Source of the DNA: Candidatus Gottesmanbacteria bacterium
GTDB taxonomy: Bacteria; Patescibacteriota; Microgenomatia; UBA10105
NCBI GenBank assembly: GCA_023245415.1
Contig: JAHFKJ010000001.1
Span: forward strand, 96,902-129,956
Direction: 5' to 3'
Length of the DNA: 33,055 nt
The notes beneath the pieces were generated by a model that saw only the letters and a program-made list of their open reading frames with translations, made no database searches and was not told the DNA's origin. Shown here piece after piece: positions 18,762-25,916 of the stretch. How positions within the stretch are numbered: the stretch's first letter is position 1; each line of letters starts with the position of its first letter. Both the position numbers and the translations under genes were made by a program.

Positions 18762-19324
18762 TTAAGTCGTACAAAATAGAATCTATTATTTTAGCCAGAC
18801 GCAACTTTGGTGAAGCCGACAAGTTTGTAACCGTTTTTTCAAAACAAACGGGTAAAAAAACCGTAATAGCCAAAGGTGTGCGCCGCATCAAGAGTCGACG
18901 GGCTCCTCACATAGAACTTTTTTCCCACACAGTTCTTATACTCCATCCCGGAAAAACTTTTGATCTCATCACTGAAGCTGTATGTTTGGAAAATTTTAGT
19001 CTGGCCCGGCAAAAAATCGAACGCATCGGATTTATTTATATTGCCTTAGAGTTAACACAGCGTTTAACCGCCGAACTCGTACCAACACCCGTCATTTTTG
19101 ATCAGTTATTGAGATTTCTGAATACTTTAAATCACCCCGCAACTAGGCGTCCGGATGCGTTACGTGAGCTGAATTTGTACAAAGAATTTATGCTCTCGGA
19201 ACTGGGATTTTTGCATCCTGCTAGATCAGTATCAGGAACACAATTGGATATGGCAATTGAAGAGGTGCTTGAGAGTACGCTCAAAAGCACGCCTTTCTTG
19301 ACAAGAATTCAATCCCTCGTATAA
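18758..19324 (+). CDS. recO: DNA repair protein RecO (short form)
   Basis: A protein of 188 aa starting at a GTG that overlaps the previous stop (GTGA, 18758-18761). The N-terminal OB-fold is recognised from YKIESIILARRNFGEADKFV, followed by KTVIAKGVRRIKSRRAPHIE and LFSHTVLILHPGKTFDLITEA. RecO loads RecA on SSB-coated DNA together with RecR. The usual length is about 240 aa. Here the C-terminal part with the zinc-binding cysteines is missing, only one cysteine remains, and the protein ends after a shortened helical region. The stop is followed by ordinary sequence with no continuing frame, so it appears to be a compact version rather than a frameshift. The promoter for glyS lies within its last 27 bases. 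Confidence 0.85.
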   Translation: MIKSYKIESIILARRNFGEADKFVTVFSKQTGKKTVIAKGVRRIKSRRAPHIELFSHTVLILHPGKTFDLITEAVCLENFSLARQKIERIGFIYIALELTQRLTAELVPTPVIFDQLLRFLNTLNHPATRRPDALRELNLYKEFMLSELGFLHPARSVSGTQLDMAIEEVLESTLKSTPFLTRIQSLV

Positions 19325-19325
19325 T
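19298..19325 (+). promoter_or_regulatory. Consensus sigma70-type promoter for the T-box-glyS transcript
   Basis: A perfect TTGACA (19298-19303) and a perfect TATAAT (19320-19325) are separated by 16 bp. The promoter is embedded in the 3' end of recO, whose stop codon overlaps the -10 box. Transcription would begin about 19331-19333, exactly at the 5' side of the first leader hairpin, which supports the T-box boundaries. Confidence 0.88.
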
Positions 19326-19330
19326 ATAAA

Positions 19331-19481
19331 GAAGCTTTGATCTCAATGGCATGAGGGAGCTAAAAAACTAATAAATTAAGTATCCCGTAAATAAAATACA
19401 AAAAGGCGGGATAAAATAAGGGTGGAACCATCCGGCTAAACCGGGTCCCTTCTCTAAATAAATTAAGAGAGGGGATTTTTT
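19331..19481 (+). promoter_or_regulatory. Glycine T-box riboswitch with a very short specifier stem
   Basis: The leader lies between the promoter and glyS. The antiterminator is textbook: AAGGG (19418-19422) pairs with CCCTT (19447-19451), the 7-nt bulge TGGAACC is at 19423-19429, and ATCCGG (19430-19435) pairs with CCGGGT (19441-19446) around loop CTAAA. The bulge bases TGGA match a tRNA ending UCCA; tRNA-Gly usually has U73, as required. A 7-bp stem (19381-19387 with 19407-19413) resembles Stem III. Stem I is tiny: AGCT 19333-19336 with 19358-19361 and CTCA 19342-19345 with TGAG 19352-19355. Glycine codons occur as GGC in its apical loop (19348-19350) and as GGG/GGA on its 3' side; which one is the specifier is unsure. 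Uncharged tRNA-Gly should favour read-through into glyS. Confidence 0.88.
19446..19481 (+). terminator. Rho-independent terminator of the T-box leader
   Basis: A 10-bp stem (19446-19455 with 19466-19475, one G-U pair), a 10-nt loop and six T residues (19476-19481). Its 5' arm shares 19446-19451 with the antiterminator, so only one of the two can form. It ends 12 nt before the glyS ATG. Confidence 0.88.
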
Positions 19482-19493
19482 GTAAAGAGTAGT

Positions 19494-20786
19494 ATGAGCG
19501 ATTTAATGGACAAAATTACCAGTTTATGTAAACGGCGCGGATTCATATATCCCGGTAGTGAAATCTATGGAGGATTCGGGGGATTTTATGATTATGGTCC
19601 CATGGGAACCGAACTTAAGAACAATATCAAGCGCGAGTGGTGGAAATATATGGTCTACGATCGAGATGATGTAGTAGGTATGGATGCGGCAATTATCATG
19701 AATCCGGATGTGTGGAAAGCTTCAGGACACATCGATCATTTTACCGATCCCTTAGTAGAGTGTAAAAATTGTCACTTGCGTTTTCGGGCCGACAAAGTGG
19801 GGAAAGTTTGTCCTGAATGTGGAGGAGCTTTTACAGAGCCCAAAAATTTCAATATTTTGGTTGAAACTTATATCGGCGTCATCGAGGACACCAAACGGAA
19901 AGCATATTTACGGGGAGAAATTACCCAGGGAGTTCACGTCAATTTTATGAATATCTTAAATTCCACGCGTCTCAAAATTCCCTTCGGAGTAGCTCAAATA
20001 GGAAAAGCTTTTCGTAACGAGATCACTCCAGGTAATTTTACTTACCGAATGCGTGAATTTGATCAGATGGAGTTGCAGTTTTATATCGCACCAGAAAGTG
20101 TCGAAGGAGAAAAATGGTTTGAATATTGGAAGGAAAAACGATTTACCTGGTATACGAATTTAGGACTTCACAAACAAAATATGCGCTTTCGTGATCATGA
20201 ATCGAATGAACGCGCCCATTATGCTCGTGCAGCCACCGATATCGAATATCAGGCGCCCTTTGGTTGGAATGAGTTTGAAGGAATTCACCACCGCGGAGAC
20301 TGGGATTTGTCCCAACATAGTAAGTACTCTGGGAAAGACCTGAGTTATTATAATGATAAAACGCAGGAACGGTTTATACCTTGGGTAATTGAAACCTCAG
20401 CTGGAGCTGACCGGGCGACGCTTTTTTTCCTAATTGATGCCTATCATGAAGAAGAGAAGCGGGTTGTTCTCAAACTTCACCCGAAGCTGGCGCCATATAA
20501 AGCGGCTGTATTTCCCCTAGTCGCCAATAAAGAAGAACTCATAGTAAAAGCACGAACTATTTACGAAAGTTTAAAAAAAGCTGGTATAATAGTATATTGG
20601 GATGACCGGGGAAATATAGGGAAACGTTACTTATTCCAGGATGAAATCGGGACACCGTGGTGTGTGACAGTTGACTATACGACCCTGGATGATAATGCTG
20701 TTACGGTGCGTGACCGGGATACGACCAGGCAGGAACGGATTCCGTCTGATAAATTAGTTTTATATATAAAAGATAAGCTTACATAA
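19494..20786 (+). CDS. glyS: Glycyl-tRNA synthetase, single-chain alpha2 type
   Basis: A protein of 430 aa and a class II synthetase. The N-terminus has YPGSEIYGGFGGFYDYGPMG, typical of the eukaryote/Thermus-type GlyRS. A four-cysteine zinc ribbon (CKNC ... CPEC, about residues 88-108) is inserted early. Motif 2 is AFRNEITPGNFTYRMREFDQ, and motif 3 is PWVIETSAGADRATLFFL, where GADR holds the ATP-binding arginine. The C-terminal anticodon-binding domain (about 335-430) begins at KLAPYKAAVFPLV. It charges tRNA-Gly with glycine in the cytoplasm. The gene is controlled by the glycine T-box just upstream, an independent support for its specificity. The next small gene, 9 nt downstream, is probably cotranscribed. 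Confidence 0.96.
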   Translation: MSDLMDKITSLCKRRGFIYPGSEIYGGFGGFYDYGPMGTELKNNIKREWWKYMVYDRDDVVGMDAAIIMNPDVWKASGHIDHFTDPLVECKNCHLRFRADKVGKVCPECGGAFTEPKNFNILVETYIGVIEDTKRKAYLRGEITQGVHVNFMNILNSTRLKIPFGVAQIGKAFRNEITPGNFTYRMREFDQMELQFYIAPESVEGEKWFEYWKEKRFTWYTNLGLHKQNMRFRDHESNERAHYARAATDIEYQAPFGWNEFEGIHHRGDWDLSQHSKYSGKDLSYYNDKTQERFIPWVIETSAGADRATLFFLIDAYHEEEKRVVLKLHPKLAPYKAAVFPLVANKEELIVKARTIYESLKKAGIIVYWDDRGNIGKRYLFQDEIGTPWCVTVDYTTLDDNAVTVRDRDTTRQERIPSDKLVLYIKDKLT

Positions 20787-20795
20787 AAGGATTAT

Positions 20796-21260
20796 ATGAA
20801 AGGTAAAATAATAATTTCAATTATAGTCGGAGTAGTTATCATTGTTGCAATTGGAGTTTTGGTAATTAAAAATTTAACTAAACCTATTTCAACGAACTCA
20901 AGCAATTCTCAAAATGCAAAAGAAGAATTTATACCACTAGATTCATCAGTGTCTGTAGATTTAATTCCCCGAGCTGATGCCAAAGCGGTGAGTTTGAAAG
21001 TGTCCAATATCCCGACCGGAACTGACTCTATCGAATTCGAGATTTCTTATGATAATGATAAGGGACTTAGAAAAGGGGCAAATGGCAAAATTAAAGTAAA
21101 CGGCGAAAAGGAAATTGAACGGAAAGACATTTTATTTGGCACCTGTTCCAAAAATGTGTGTACATATGACAGCGGAATTACATCAGTGAGTTTGACCATG
21201 CGCTTCAACAGTGACAATGGCATCAGTATCTTCACCAAAGATTTTCCGATTACACAATAG
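20796..21260 (+). CDS. Hypothetical small protein with an N-terminal membrane anchor
   Basis: A protein of 154 aa and family not recognised. Residues about 5-26 form one hydrophobic helix after MKGK, giving a type II anchor or uncleaved signal; no lipobox cysteine is present. The remaining 125 residues look like a beta-rich extracytoplasmic domain (SLKVSNIPTGTDSIEFEISY, then VSLTMRF) similar in pattern to a fibronectin/Ig-like sandwich, with two cysteines (CSKNVC) that could form a disulfide. AAAGGA lies 7 nt before the ATG as ribosome binding site. It sits 9 nt behind glyS, so it should share the T-box transcript, though a link to glycine metabolism need not follow. Confidence 0.65.
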   Translation: MKGKIIISIIVGVVIIVAIGVLVIKNLTKPISTNSSNSQNAKEEFIPLDSSVSVDLIPRADAKAVSLKVSNIPTGTDSIEFEISYDNDKGLRKGANGKIKVNGEKEIERKDILFGTCSKNVCTYDSGITSVSLTMRFNSDNGISIFTKDFPITQ

Positions 21261-21278
21261 ATGAGGTTATCTGGGTCA

Positions 21279-21335
21279 AATTTAAAGTTTTTACGGCTTC
21301 GTAATATCAGTAAAAATCAAAAATATCTTTAAATT
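21279..21335. terminator. Nested inverted repeats between convergent genes, possible bidirectional terminator
   Basis: AATTTAAAG (21279-21287) pairs with CTTTAAATT (21327-21335), and directly inside it TTTTTAC (21288-21294) pairs with GTAAAAA (21310-21316). The element fills the 91-nt gap between the + strand gene ending at 21260 and the - strand gene ending at 21352. It is AT-rich and its 3' side carries a 10-nt bulge, so terminator strength is doubtful. Confidence 0.4.
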
Positions 21336-21351
21336 GAAGTCGTAGTGAAAA

Positions 21352-21735
21352 CTATCTTTTTTCTAAAAATTTCTTCATCGGTCCCAGATAATAGATCTTC
21401 CAGCCTTCGGCGATATCTTTCGCTGCAGTATCTGGCACATCTTTCTGCAATAGTTGAATGGTGGTCTTATTATTCATTTGGGAAAGTGTAAAAGTTACGA
21501 TCGATGGTTTGTCCCATTTTCCTCCAAACCATTCCTGGTCTAAAGATTTATTTGGCGTGACCTTGATATTTGTTCCATAAATTTCCCCAGACCACAAAGA
21601 AAACTTTGTTCCGATTTTGTCATCCATCATAACTGAACTGTCGCTCCATTTTTCGATAATAGTCGGATTGACTAGTGCTTGCCAAACTTTTTCAAGTGGT
21701 GCTTTTATTTCGTATGTTTGTTTTAGAGTTTTCAT
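21352..21735 (-). CDS. SRPBCC/AHSA1-type START-like domain protein
   Basis: A protein of 127 aa from ATG 21735 (MKTLKQTYEIKAPLEKVWQA), or 133 aa from ATG 21753. The opening strand and KAPLEKVWQALVNPTIIEKW are the signature of the AHSA1 (Activator of Hsp90 ATPase homolog 1-like) branch of the SRPBCC fold; WFGGKWDKPSIVTFTL and the C-terminal helix GWKIYYLGPMKKFLEK fit the same fold. These proteins bind small hydrophobic ligands in a deep cavity. The ligand is unknown. The shorter start is preferred because the domain begins there, although its AGAAGGAAG is only 2-3 nt upstream. It is the last gene on the - strand before the convergent + strand genes. Confidence 0.8.
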   Translation of the reverse strand: MKTLKQTYEIKAPLEKVWQALVNPTIIEKWSDSSVMMDDKIGTKFSLWSGEIYGTNIKVTPNKSLDQEWFGGKWDKPSIVTFTLSQMNNKTTIQLLQKDVPDTAAKDIAEGWKIYYLGPMKKFLEKR

Positions 21736-21746
21736 CTTCCTTCTGT

Positions 21747-21762
21747 ATAGCATATTTGCTAT
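21747..21762. repeat. Perfect 6-bp palindrome at the 5' end of the SRPBCC gene
   Basis: ATAGCA (21747-21752) and TGCTAT (21757-21762) are separated by TATT. It lies 12-27 nt upstream of the preferred start at 21735. It could be an operator or leader hairpin, but at this length it may be chance. Confidence 0.25.
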
Positions 21763-21797
21763 GCTTTTAGAAAGTTTGTAGGGAAAGGGGAATAATT

Positions 21798-22376
21798 CTA
21801 AAGTTGTAGTTCAAAATACAACTTATTTTCAATAAGTTTACCCGGTCCAAATTGATGAGTTAAATTTTTTACTGACGCAATATTATCTACATGCGCGCTT
21901 GAGTATACTTTTTTGAATCCTATACTTTTTGCATTTTCCAATAACATGTTTCCTACGGTTCGGGCGATTCCCATATTCCAATATTGTTTTTCACCGATAG
22001 TTAGCGCTCGTTCAAAAGACATTTCTTCATAATCAATTCCATTCATACACGCATGCCCGATAAAGCCATAATTCAGATGAATGATGCGAAACCAAGCAAA
22101 AAGCGGATTTTCAATTATATATTGGATAAATTTATCGACAGGGACAGTCATTTTACCATGGGTAACTGCATCAATTATATAAGGTGTTTTCGGATCCATG
22201 TAGCGTCGAATCTGGGGATCAGCAAACCATTTTTCATGCATGGCTACTTCAGAGCCATCAAATGGAGCCAAAACAATACCAGAGTTGAAATTGATCATAG
22301 GTGTGTGCTTAAGACGCCTGATAAGAGGCCAAAGTGTCTCAAAATTAGGTGAATAAATAGCTGCTTCAGTTAACAT
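21798..22376 (-). CDS. GNAT family N-acetyltransferase
   Basis: A protein of 192 aa. The C-terminal half has YWNMGIARTVGNMLLENAKS, a degenerate form of the acetyl-CoA pyrophosphate-binding motif A (usually Q/RxxGxG/A), then FKKVYSSAHVDNIASVKNL, the motif B region that normally holds the asparagine found in many GNAT enzymes. The N-terminal part has the substrate-facing WFADPQIRRYMDPKTPY. The acceptor is unknown and could be a small molecule, peptide or protein N-terminus. It has its own promoter 42-70 nt upstream on the - strand. The gap to the SRPBCC gene is 62 nt, so the two may be cotranscribed. Confidence 0.75.
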   Translation of the reverse strand: MLTEAAIYSPNFETLWPLIRRLKHTPMINFNSGIVLAPFDGSEVAMHEKWFADPQIRRYMDPKTPYIIDAVTHGKMTVPVDKFIQYIIENPLFAWFRIIHLNYGFIGHACMNGIDYEEMSFERALTIGEKQYWNMGIARTVGNMLLENAKSIGFKKVYSSAHVDNIASVKNLTHQFGPGKLIENKLYFELQL

Positions 22377-22417
22377 GTGTTTATTACAAATTTAGACTGT
22401 CAGAATAGTCTGCGCCA

Positions 22418-22446
22418 ATTATATGAGAAGATAACTGAGGTGTAAA
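22418..22446 (-). promoter_or_regulatory. Promoter of the GNAT gene
   Basis: On the - strand, TTTACA (22446-22441, five of six matches to the -35 consensus) is followed after 17 bp by a perfect TATAAT (22423-22418). Transcription would start about 22411. The leader contains a small hairpin, AGACT/AGTCT, at 22395-22412. The rest of the gap 22377-22653 shows a 7-bp inverted repeat, GGTGTAA/TTACACC (about 22439 and 22528), and nothing else I can name. Confidence 0.7.
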
Positions 22447-22653
22447 GTGAAATTCCTTTGGAAGTAGAAAAATGCCGGGTATTTCGCCAGTAAGTGCACT
22501 ATAACAGGTACAGGAGTGAGTTCAAACTTACACCGGTTAATCACATTAATACTCTAAAAGATGCTATTTTTTTGAGTGGAAATTTTTTTAAGTCGATTGT
22601 TTAAAGATCAACTTCTTAATTTATGTAGGGCGAAATATAACAACATGGTTAAA

Positions 22654-23346
22654 TCAAATTAGCCCTTCTTCCTTGAGGCTAGTATAGGCATCCTTAGTAA
22701 TAATAATATGGTCTACAACAGAAATACCAAGGATTTTTCCAGCCTCTACAAGTCGTTTTGTTGTAACGATGTCTTCCTCCGATGGAGATGAGTCTCCTGA
22801 AGGGTGATTGTGTGCGATTATTACATGAGATGCATGGTTGAGAATAGCTTGATTAAAAACTTCTCTTGGATGCACGAGGCTAGCGTTTAAAGTTCCTATA
22901 GATATTTCATTCACTACTAAATTATTTCGTGTATCAAGGCAAAGTACTGTGAAATGTTCTTTCTTTTCTCTTCCTATTTTTTTGCGAAGGAATTCAAATA
23001 CCATTTTGGATGAATTGAGTAATATTTTGGGTTCTATTTTTTCTTTTGAATATCGTTCAGAAATTGCCTGAAATAACTTTATTCCAAACCCATTTGATGG
23101 GCCAATGCCATTGATTTGTTGAAGTTCATCGATTGTAGAATCAAGAACTCCAATTAGTCCTCTAAATTTATTTAGAGCTTCTTTGGCAGCTTGTTTACAA
23201 TCTTTTCGAGGTGTACCAAGGGTTAAAAGTAGTTCAATTATTTCATAATCAAGAAAACTATCTAAACCAGATTGCAAAAATCTTTCCCTAAGTCGTTTTC
23301 TGTGCCCTTCACCTTTATGTTTTTCGAGTACCATTATGTTTTTCAC
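22654..23346 (-). CDS. radC: RadC-like JAB domain protein
   Basis: A protein of 230 aa. The N-terminal helix-hairpin-helix (UPF0758) part has INGIGPSNGFGIKLF (about residues 78-92). The C-terminal JAB/MPN-like metalloprotein domain has VIIAHNHPSGDSSPSEED, giving the H179-x-H181-x10-D192 zinc-binding set. The start is a GTG (23346-23344) that overlaps the stop of the upstream DUF2075 gene by 4 nt; an internal ATG at 23334 is possible. The old link to radiation repair was withdrawn; family members are common on mobile and defence islands. The overlap with a helicase-nuclease gene fits this. Confidence 0.88.
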   Translation of the reverse strand: MKNIMVLEKHKGEGHRKRLRERFLQSGLDSFLDYEIIELLLTLGTPRKDCKQAAKEALNKFRGLIGVLDSTIDELQQINGIGPSNGFGIKLFQAISERYSKEKIEPKILLNSSKMVFEFLRKKIGREKKEHFTVLCLDTRNNLVVNEISIGTLNASLVHPREVFNQAILNHASHVIIAHNHPSGDSSPSEEDIVTTKRLVEAGKILGISVVDHIIITKDAYTSLKEEGLI

Positions 23347-25262
23347 ACTTTTGCTTTATCTATAGTTAATGAAGCACCGTCAGTTATATTTTCATAAGAA
23401 ATATTTTTTTGCTTACTCTTATGTAAGCGGTTTCGAAAATATTCTTGTGTTTCGGGGTCAGTGCAATAAATGTAACAGCCTTTCATGCCTCGAGTCATAA
23501 GTGTTCTGTACGTGTTTTTAATTATCACATCTGCCATAGTTGATGCTTCACTTGAATTCTCTCTCATTTTTGCCTTTAGACCCTTTATGGATTGGTCAGT
23601 AGAAGCTCGTTTTGTTGCATCAGTCATAACTACATCGTTTCGCACAATCAAATCCGGCCCAATAATAACACCAACATAATCTAATTCAAGACCTTGGCAT
23701 GTGTGAATACAGCCAATTTCTTTGACCGATTCAGGGTGAATTATCCATGCTTGACTATGTGAATTTAAATTCCATGTCGCAGTATAGTCATTAATTATTA
23801 TGTCTTTTAAATCAGGATTATTTTTACTGACCCATTTCCAACAATAACCCGCCACCATGCGCGATTTTTTATTTATATTGTTTTTTTGTATTATTTCTTG
23901 GTGTATTAATTTTGGGTTGTCCATGACTTGAAAGTCATAATTAATGGCTTCAAGCGTCTCATTAGCTGTTTGTTTGATTTGAAGCCTATTCTCTAACCAA
24001 GCTAAATATCCATACGAACCGTTGCATCTGAATTGAGACGTAAGTTCAAGATTGTGTACTTTTGCACCTAAAATATTGGCCCAATTGATAATTGTAGATT
24101 TTTTACCAATATCTTTAAGTGTAACTCTTTGATCTTCATCGATGAAGAAAACGCTAAATTTAGCAGCATTTATAAGTTCTTTGATTTGATTCTCACCTAA
24201 ATGACTGAACAAGCCTGATTTAGCATTGAGTCTGTGAGCTTCATCTATAATTAGAGAATCAAAGGTATTAGGTTCAATATTATAAAAAGAGCCAGAAGAA
24301 CTAAATAAATTTGCAATGCGTGTTTTTGTAAACTTGCCAGAAAGTCTAATTTGATAGACTTCACGTGGTGCAGAATTTTTGGTGACATACTGTGTTACAT
24401 CGCCACGTTTAGTTAATTCTGTAAGTAAATTTATCGCAACAATAGATTTTCCTGTGCCTGGGCCACCTTCTATTATCAGTACATTTTAATTTTTTTCATT
24501 TGATTCTCTTGCAAGTTTTAACGCAGTTTCATTTACAAGTTTTTGTTCATCTATCAATATAAATTCCTGATTTCCTTGAAGCATCGAAGAAAGACTATCC
24601 GAGAGAGCTTTTGATGGCTTAATTTTTCCTTTTTCGATGGCATAAAGTACGTCGCCTTTATCACCATATTTAACATGTTTTATGAGAAATTTTTGTAATT
24701 TAAGTGCGTCAGGTAATAAAAAAACTGGTGCCCTATCTAGATATTCCTTGTAAAAATCATTTCTCATGACGTCATTAAGTTCACAATTATGTAAATATGC
24801 GCAAGGTATTAGCGATATGTCTTGTTCCTGTACGTTTGCATTGTAGTCTTCCAATAAGGTTGCATAGGACCAAACTTGATATGAAGGATGGTTGACCTCT
24901 CCAAAAAAATCAGTAGTCAGAATACCATCTTTTTCAGTTATCTGAACACCATTGCTCCACTGTTTTAGTTCAATTAAAACCGCGGTTCCAATATTGTCGG
25001 GATTCATACCAGTTAAAATAAAATCAATTCGTTTTGATGTTTGTGGAATTTTGTATTCAATAGCGATACCTGCATTATCAGGAATGTCTGGGTGGTTAAC
25101 TACGTTGCTCATATAAGGCATGGAATGGCGCCAAGAAGCAAGTTCACTTTTGCCTGTGGTATGTCCCAGTTCTCTTACAAAAGAAGTGAGAATTTGTTTT
25201 TCGACATGCCCTGCGAGCACGTCGAGCAAAAACCCTTTTTTTGTAGATGAATAAACGATCAT
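23343..25262 (-). pseudogene. DUF2075 (Schlafen-like helicase) gene with nuclease-like N-terminus, interrupted by one in-frame TAA
   Basis: Two open parts lie in the same frame. Part 1 (25262-24486, 258 aa) has a restriction-endonuclease-like core, RIDFILTG (D80) and IELKQW (E98, K100), matching a PD-(D/E)xK pattern, and ends in IDEQKLVNETALKLARESNE. A TAA stop (24488-24486) follows. Part 2 (24485-23343, 380 residues) runs straight on as NVLIIEGGPGTGKSIVAINL with Walker A, then LIIDEAHR (Walker B), FFIDEDQR, LTSQFRC, CIHTCQGLELDYVGVI and LMTRGMKGCYIYC, the SF1-type helicase motifs. Together they make 639 codons, close to the length of intact DUF2075 proteins. Part 2 has no ATG, GTG or TTG before Walker A, so an independent product would be damaged. 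TAA to AAA alone would restore the gene. Confidence 0.85.
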
Positions 25263-25263
25263 T

Positions 25264-25614
25264 TTATTTTAATTCTGTATATTTTTTATTATTACCTTTT
25301 GCTTTGTTGACTGGAGACTTTTTCTCATTTTTATCCAATTTTTTATCTAATGTCTCCATAATATCAATATTAAGATCATGACTCATTAAAAGAACCCAAT
25401 ACATAACATCTGCTAGCTCTTCGCCAATTTGTGCTTTATTAGCTTTTAAATATTTTTTAATTTCTTGACCATTTTTCCATTGAAAATGCTCGAGCACTTC
25501 GGAAGCTTCTAAGTTGAGAGAAAGAGCTAAGTCTTTGAGGTTATGAAACTGTTTCCAGTCCCTTGCATTTCTAAAAGCAATTATTTTTTCAGTTAATTCA
25601 TTAACATTTTTCAT
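25264..25614 (-). CDS. MazG-like nucleotide pyrophosphohydrolase
   Basis: A protein of 116 aa. DLALSLNLEASEVLEHFQW and IGEELADVMYWVLLM give the paired ExxE/ExxD metal-binding helices of the all-alpha NTP pyrophosphatase (MazG/dCTPase, RS21-C6-like) superfamily. Such enzymes hydrolyse (d)NTPs to monophosphate and pyrophosphate. The lysine-rich tail (KKLDKNEKKSPVNKAKG) is unusual. Its stop is 1 nt before the DUF2075 start, so it heads an operon with DUF2075 and radC. A TACAAT box lies 14 nt upstream of the ATG. Pairing with a nuclease-helicase suggests a role in nucleotide-linked defence, which is an inference. Confidence 0.85.
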   Translation of the reverse strand: MKNVNELTEKIIAFRNARDWKQFHNLKDLALSLNLEASEVLEHFQWKNGQEIKKYLKANKAQIGEELADVMYWVLLMSHDLNIDIMETLDKKLDKNEKKSPVNKAKGNNKKYTELK

Positions 25615-25628
25615 TGATTAGCACCAGT

Positions 25629-25634
25629 ATTGTA
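25629..25634 (-). promoter_or_regulatory. Possible -10 box of the MazG-DUF2075-radC operon
   Basis: TACAAT on the - strand, 14 nt before the ATG at 25614, would give a nearly leaderless transcript. It is part of a 13-nt sequence shared with the DUF3800 upstream region (25625-25637 and 26659-26671). No convincing -35 box was found. Confidence 0.35.
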
Positions 25635-25764
25635 CACCCCCGAAGTTCCATCGCATATATAAATGATGGATTGCTGTTTTTTTACTCCCGTACTAGTCTA
25701 GATTAAATTGAGACGGATGGAATAGGATTTTGAACTCAAATACTTTTTAGTTACACGTCTTCAT

Positions 25765-25826
25765 TTCCTACAATTTAGCCAGGCGGCATCGCCGGCGGTG
25801 GCGCTGCGAAACGCACCAGTTTTGAT
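25765..25826. repeat. 62-bp direct repeat, left copy (remnant of the transglycosylase 3' end)
   Basis: Sixty of 62 bases match 26713-26774. Read on the - strand it would encode the last residues of the Rpf/lysozyme-like protein, KTGAFRSATAGDAAWLNCRK, with its own TGA stop. No upstream coding sequence for that gene is attached. It contains an imperfect inverted repeat (25786-25793 with 25800-25807). It lies in the 378-nt gap 25615-25992 together with a promoter and hairpin. Confidence 0.85.
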
Positions 25827-25880
25827 CATTCTCGAGGGATAAAAATCATTTTCACCTACTATGAAGCCAAAATCACCTGA

Positions 25881-25910
25881 TTGTATTACGTGATACGTTT
25901 TTGGTATAAT
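25881..25910 (+). promoter_or_regulatory. Extended -10 promoter in front of a structured element
   Basis: TTGTAT (25881-25886) is followed after 18 bp by TATAAT (25905-25910), preceded by TGG, so it matches TGnTATAAT. Predicted transcription starts about 25917, a few bases before the 68-nt inverted repeat. The + strand holds no gene nearby, since the following gene is on the - strand. Confidence 0.6.
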
Positions 25911-25916
25911 ACTTCT

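Noticed and set aside
20582-20590. TGGTATAAT inside glyS resembling an extended -10 promoter
   Set aside because: It lies in well-conserved glyS coding sequence 206 nt before the next gene and has no gene or leader placed after it; chance in an AT-rich genome is likely.
22585-22625. 8-bp inverted repeat next to a T-run after radC, as a terminator
   Set aside because: On the - strand the stem is followed by A residues, and on the + strand the T-run comes before the stem, so neither orientation gives a proper intrinsic terminator.
23343-24212. Independent 289-aa DUF2075 protein starting from TTG at 24212
   Set aside because: This start lies behind Walker A and Walker B motifs that are encoded in the same open frame upstream, so it would make a dead helicase; the natural frame continues to 24485 and, over one TAA, to 25262.
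24486-24488. Stop-codon reassignment as explanation for the TAA in the DUF2075 gene
   Set aside because: The CPR code 25 changes TGA to glycine, not TAA. Here TGA ends many genes (for example 3755-3757, 4855-4857) and TAA ends recO and glyS, so no global recoding is seen.
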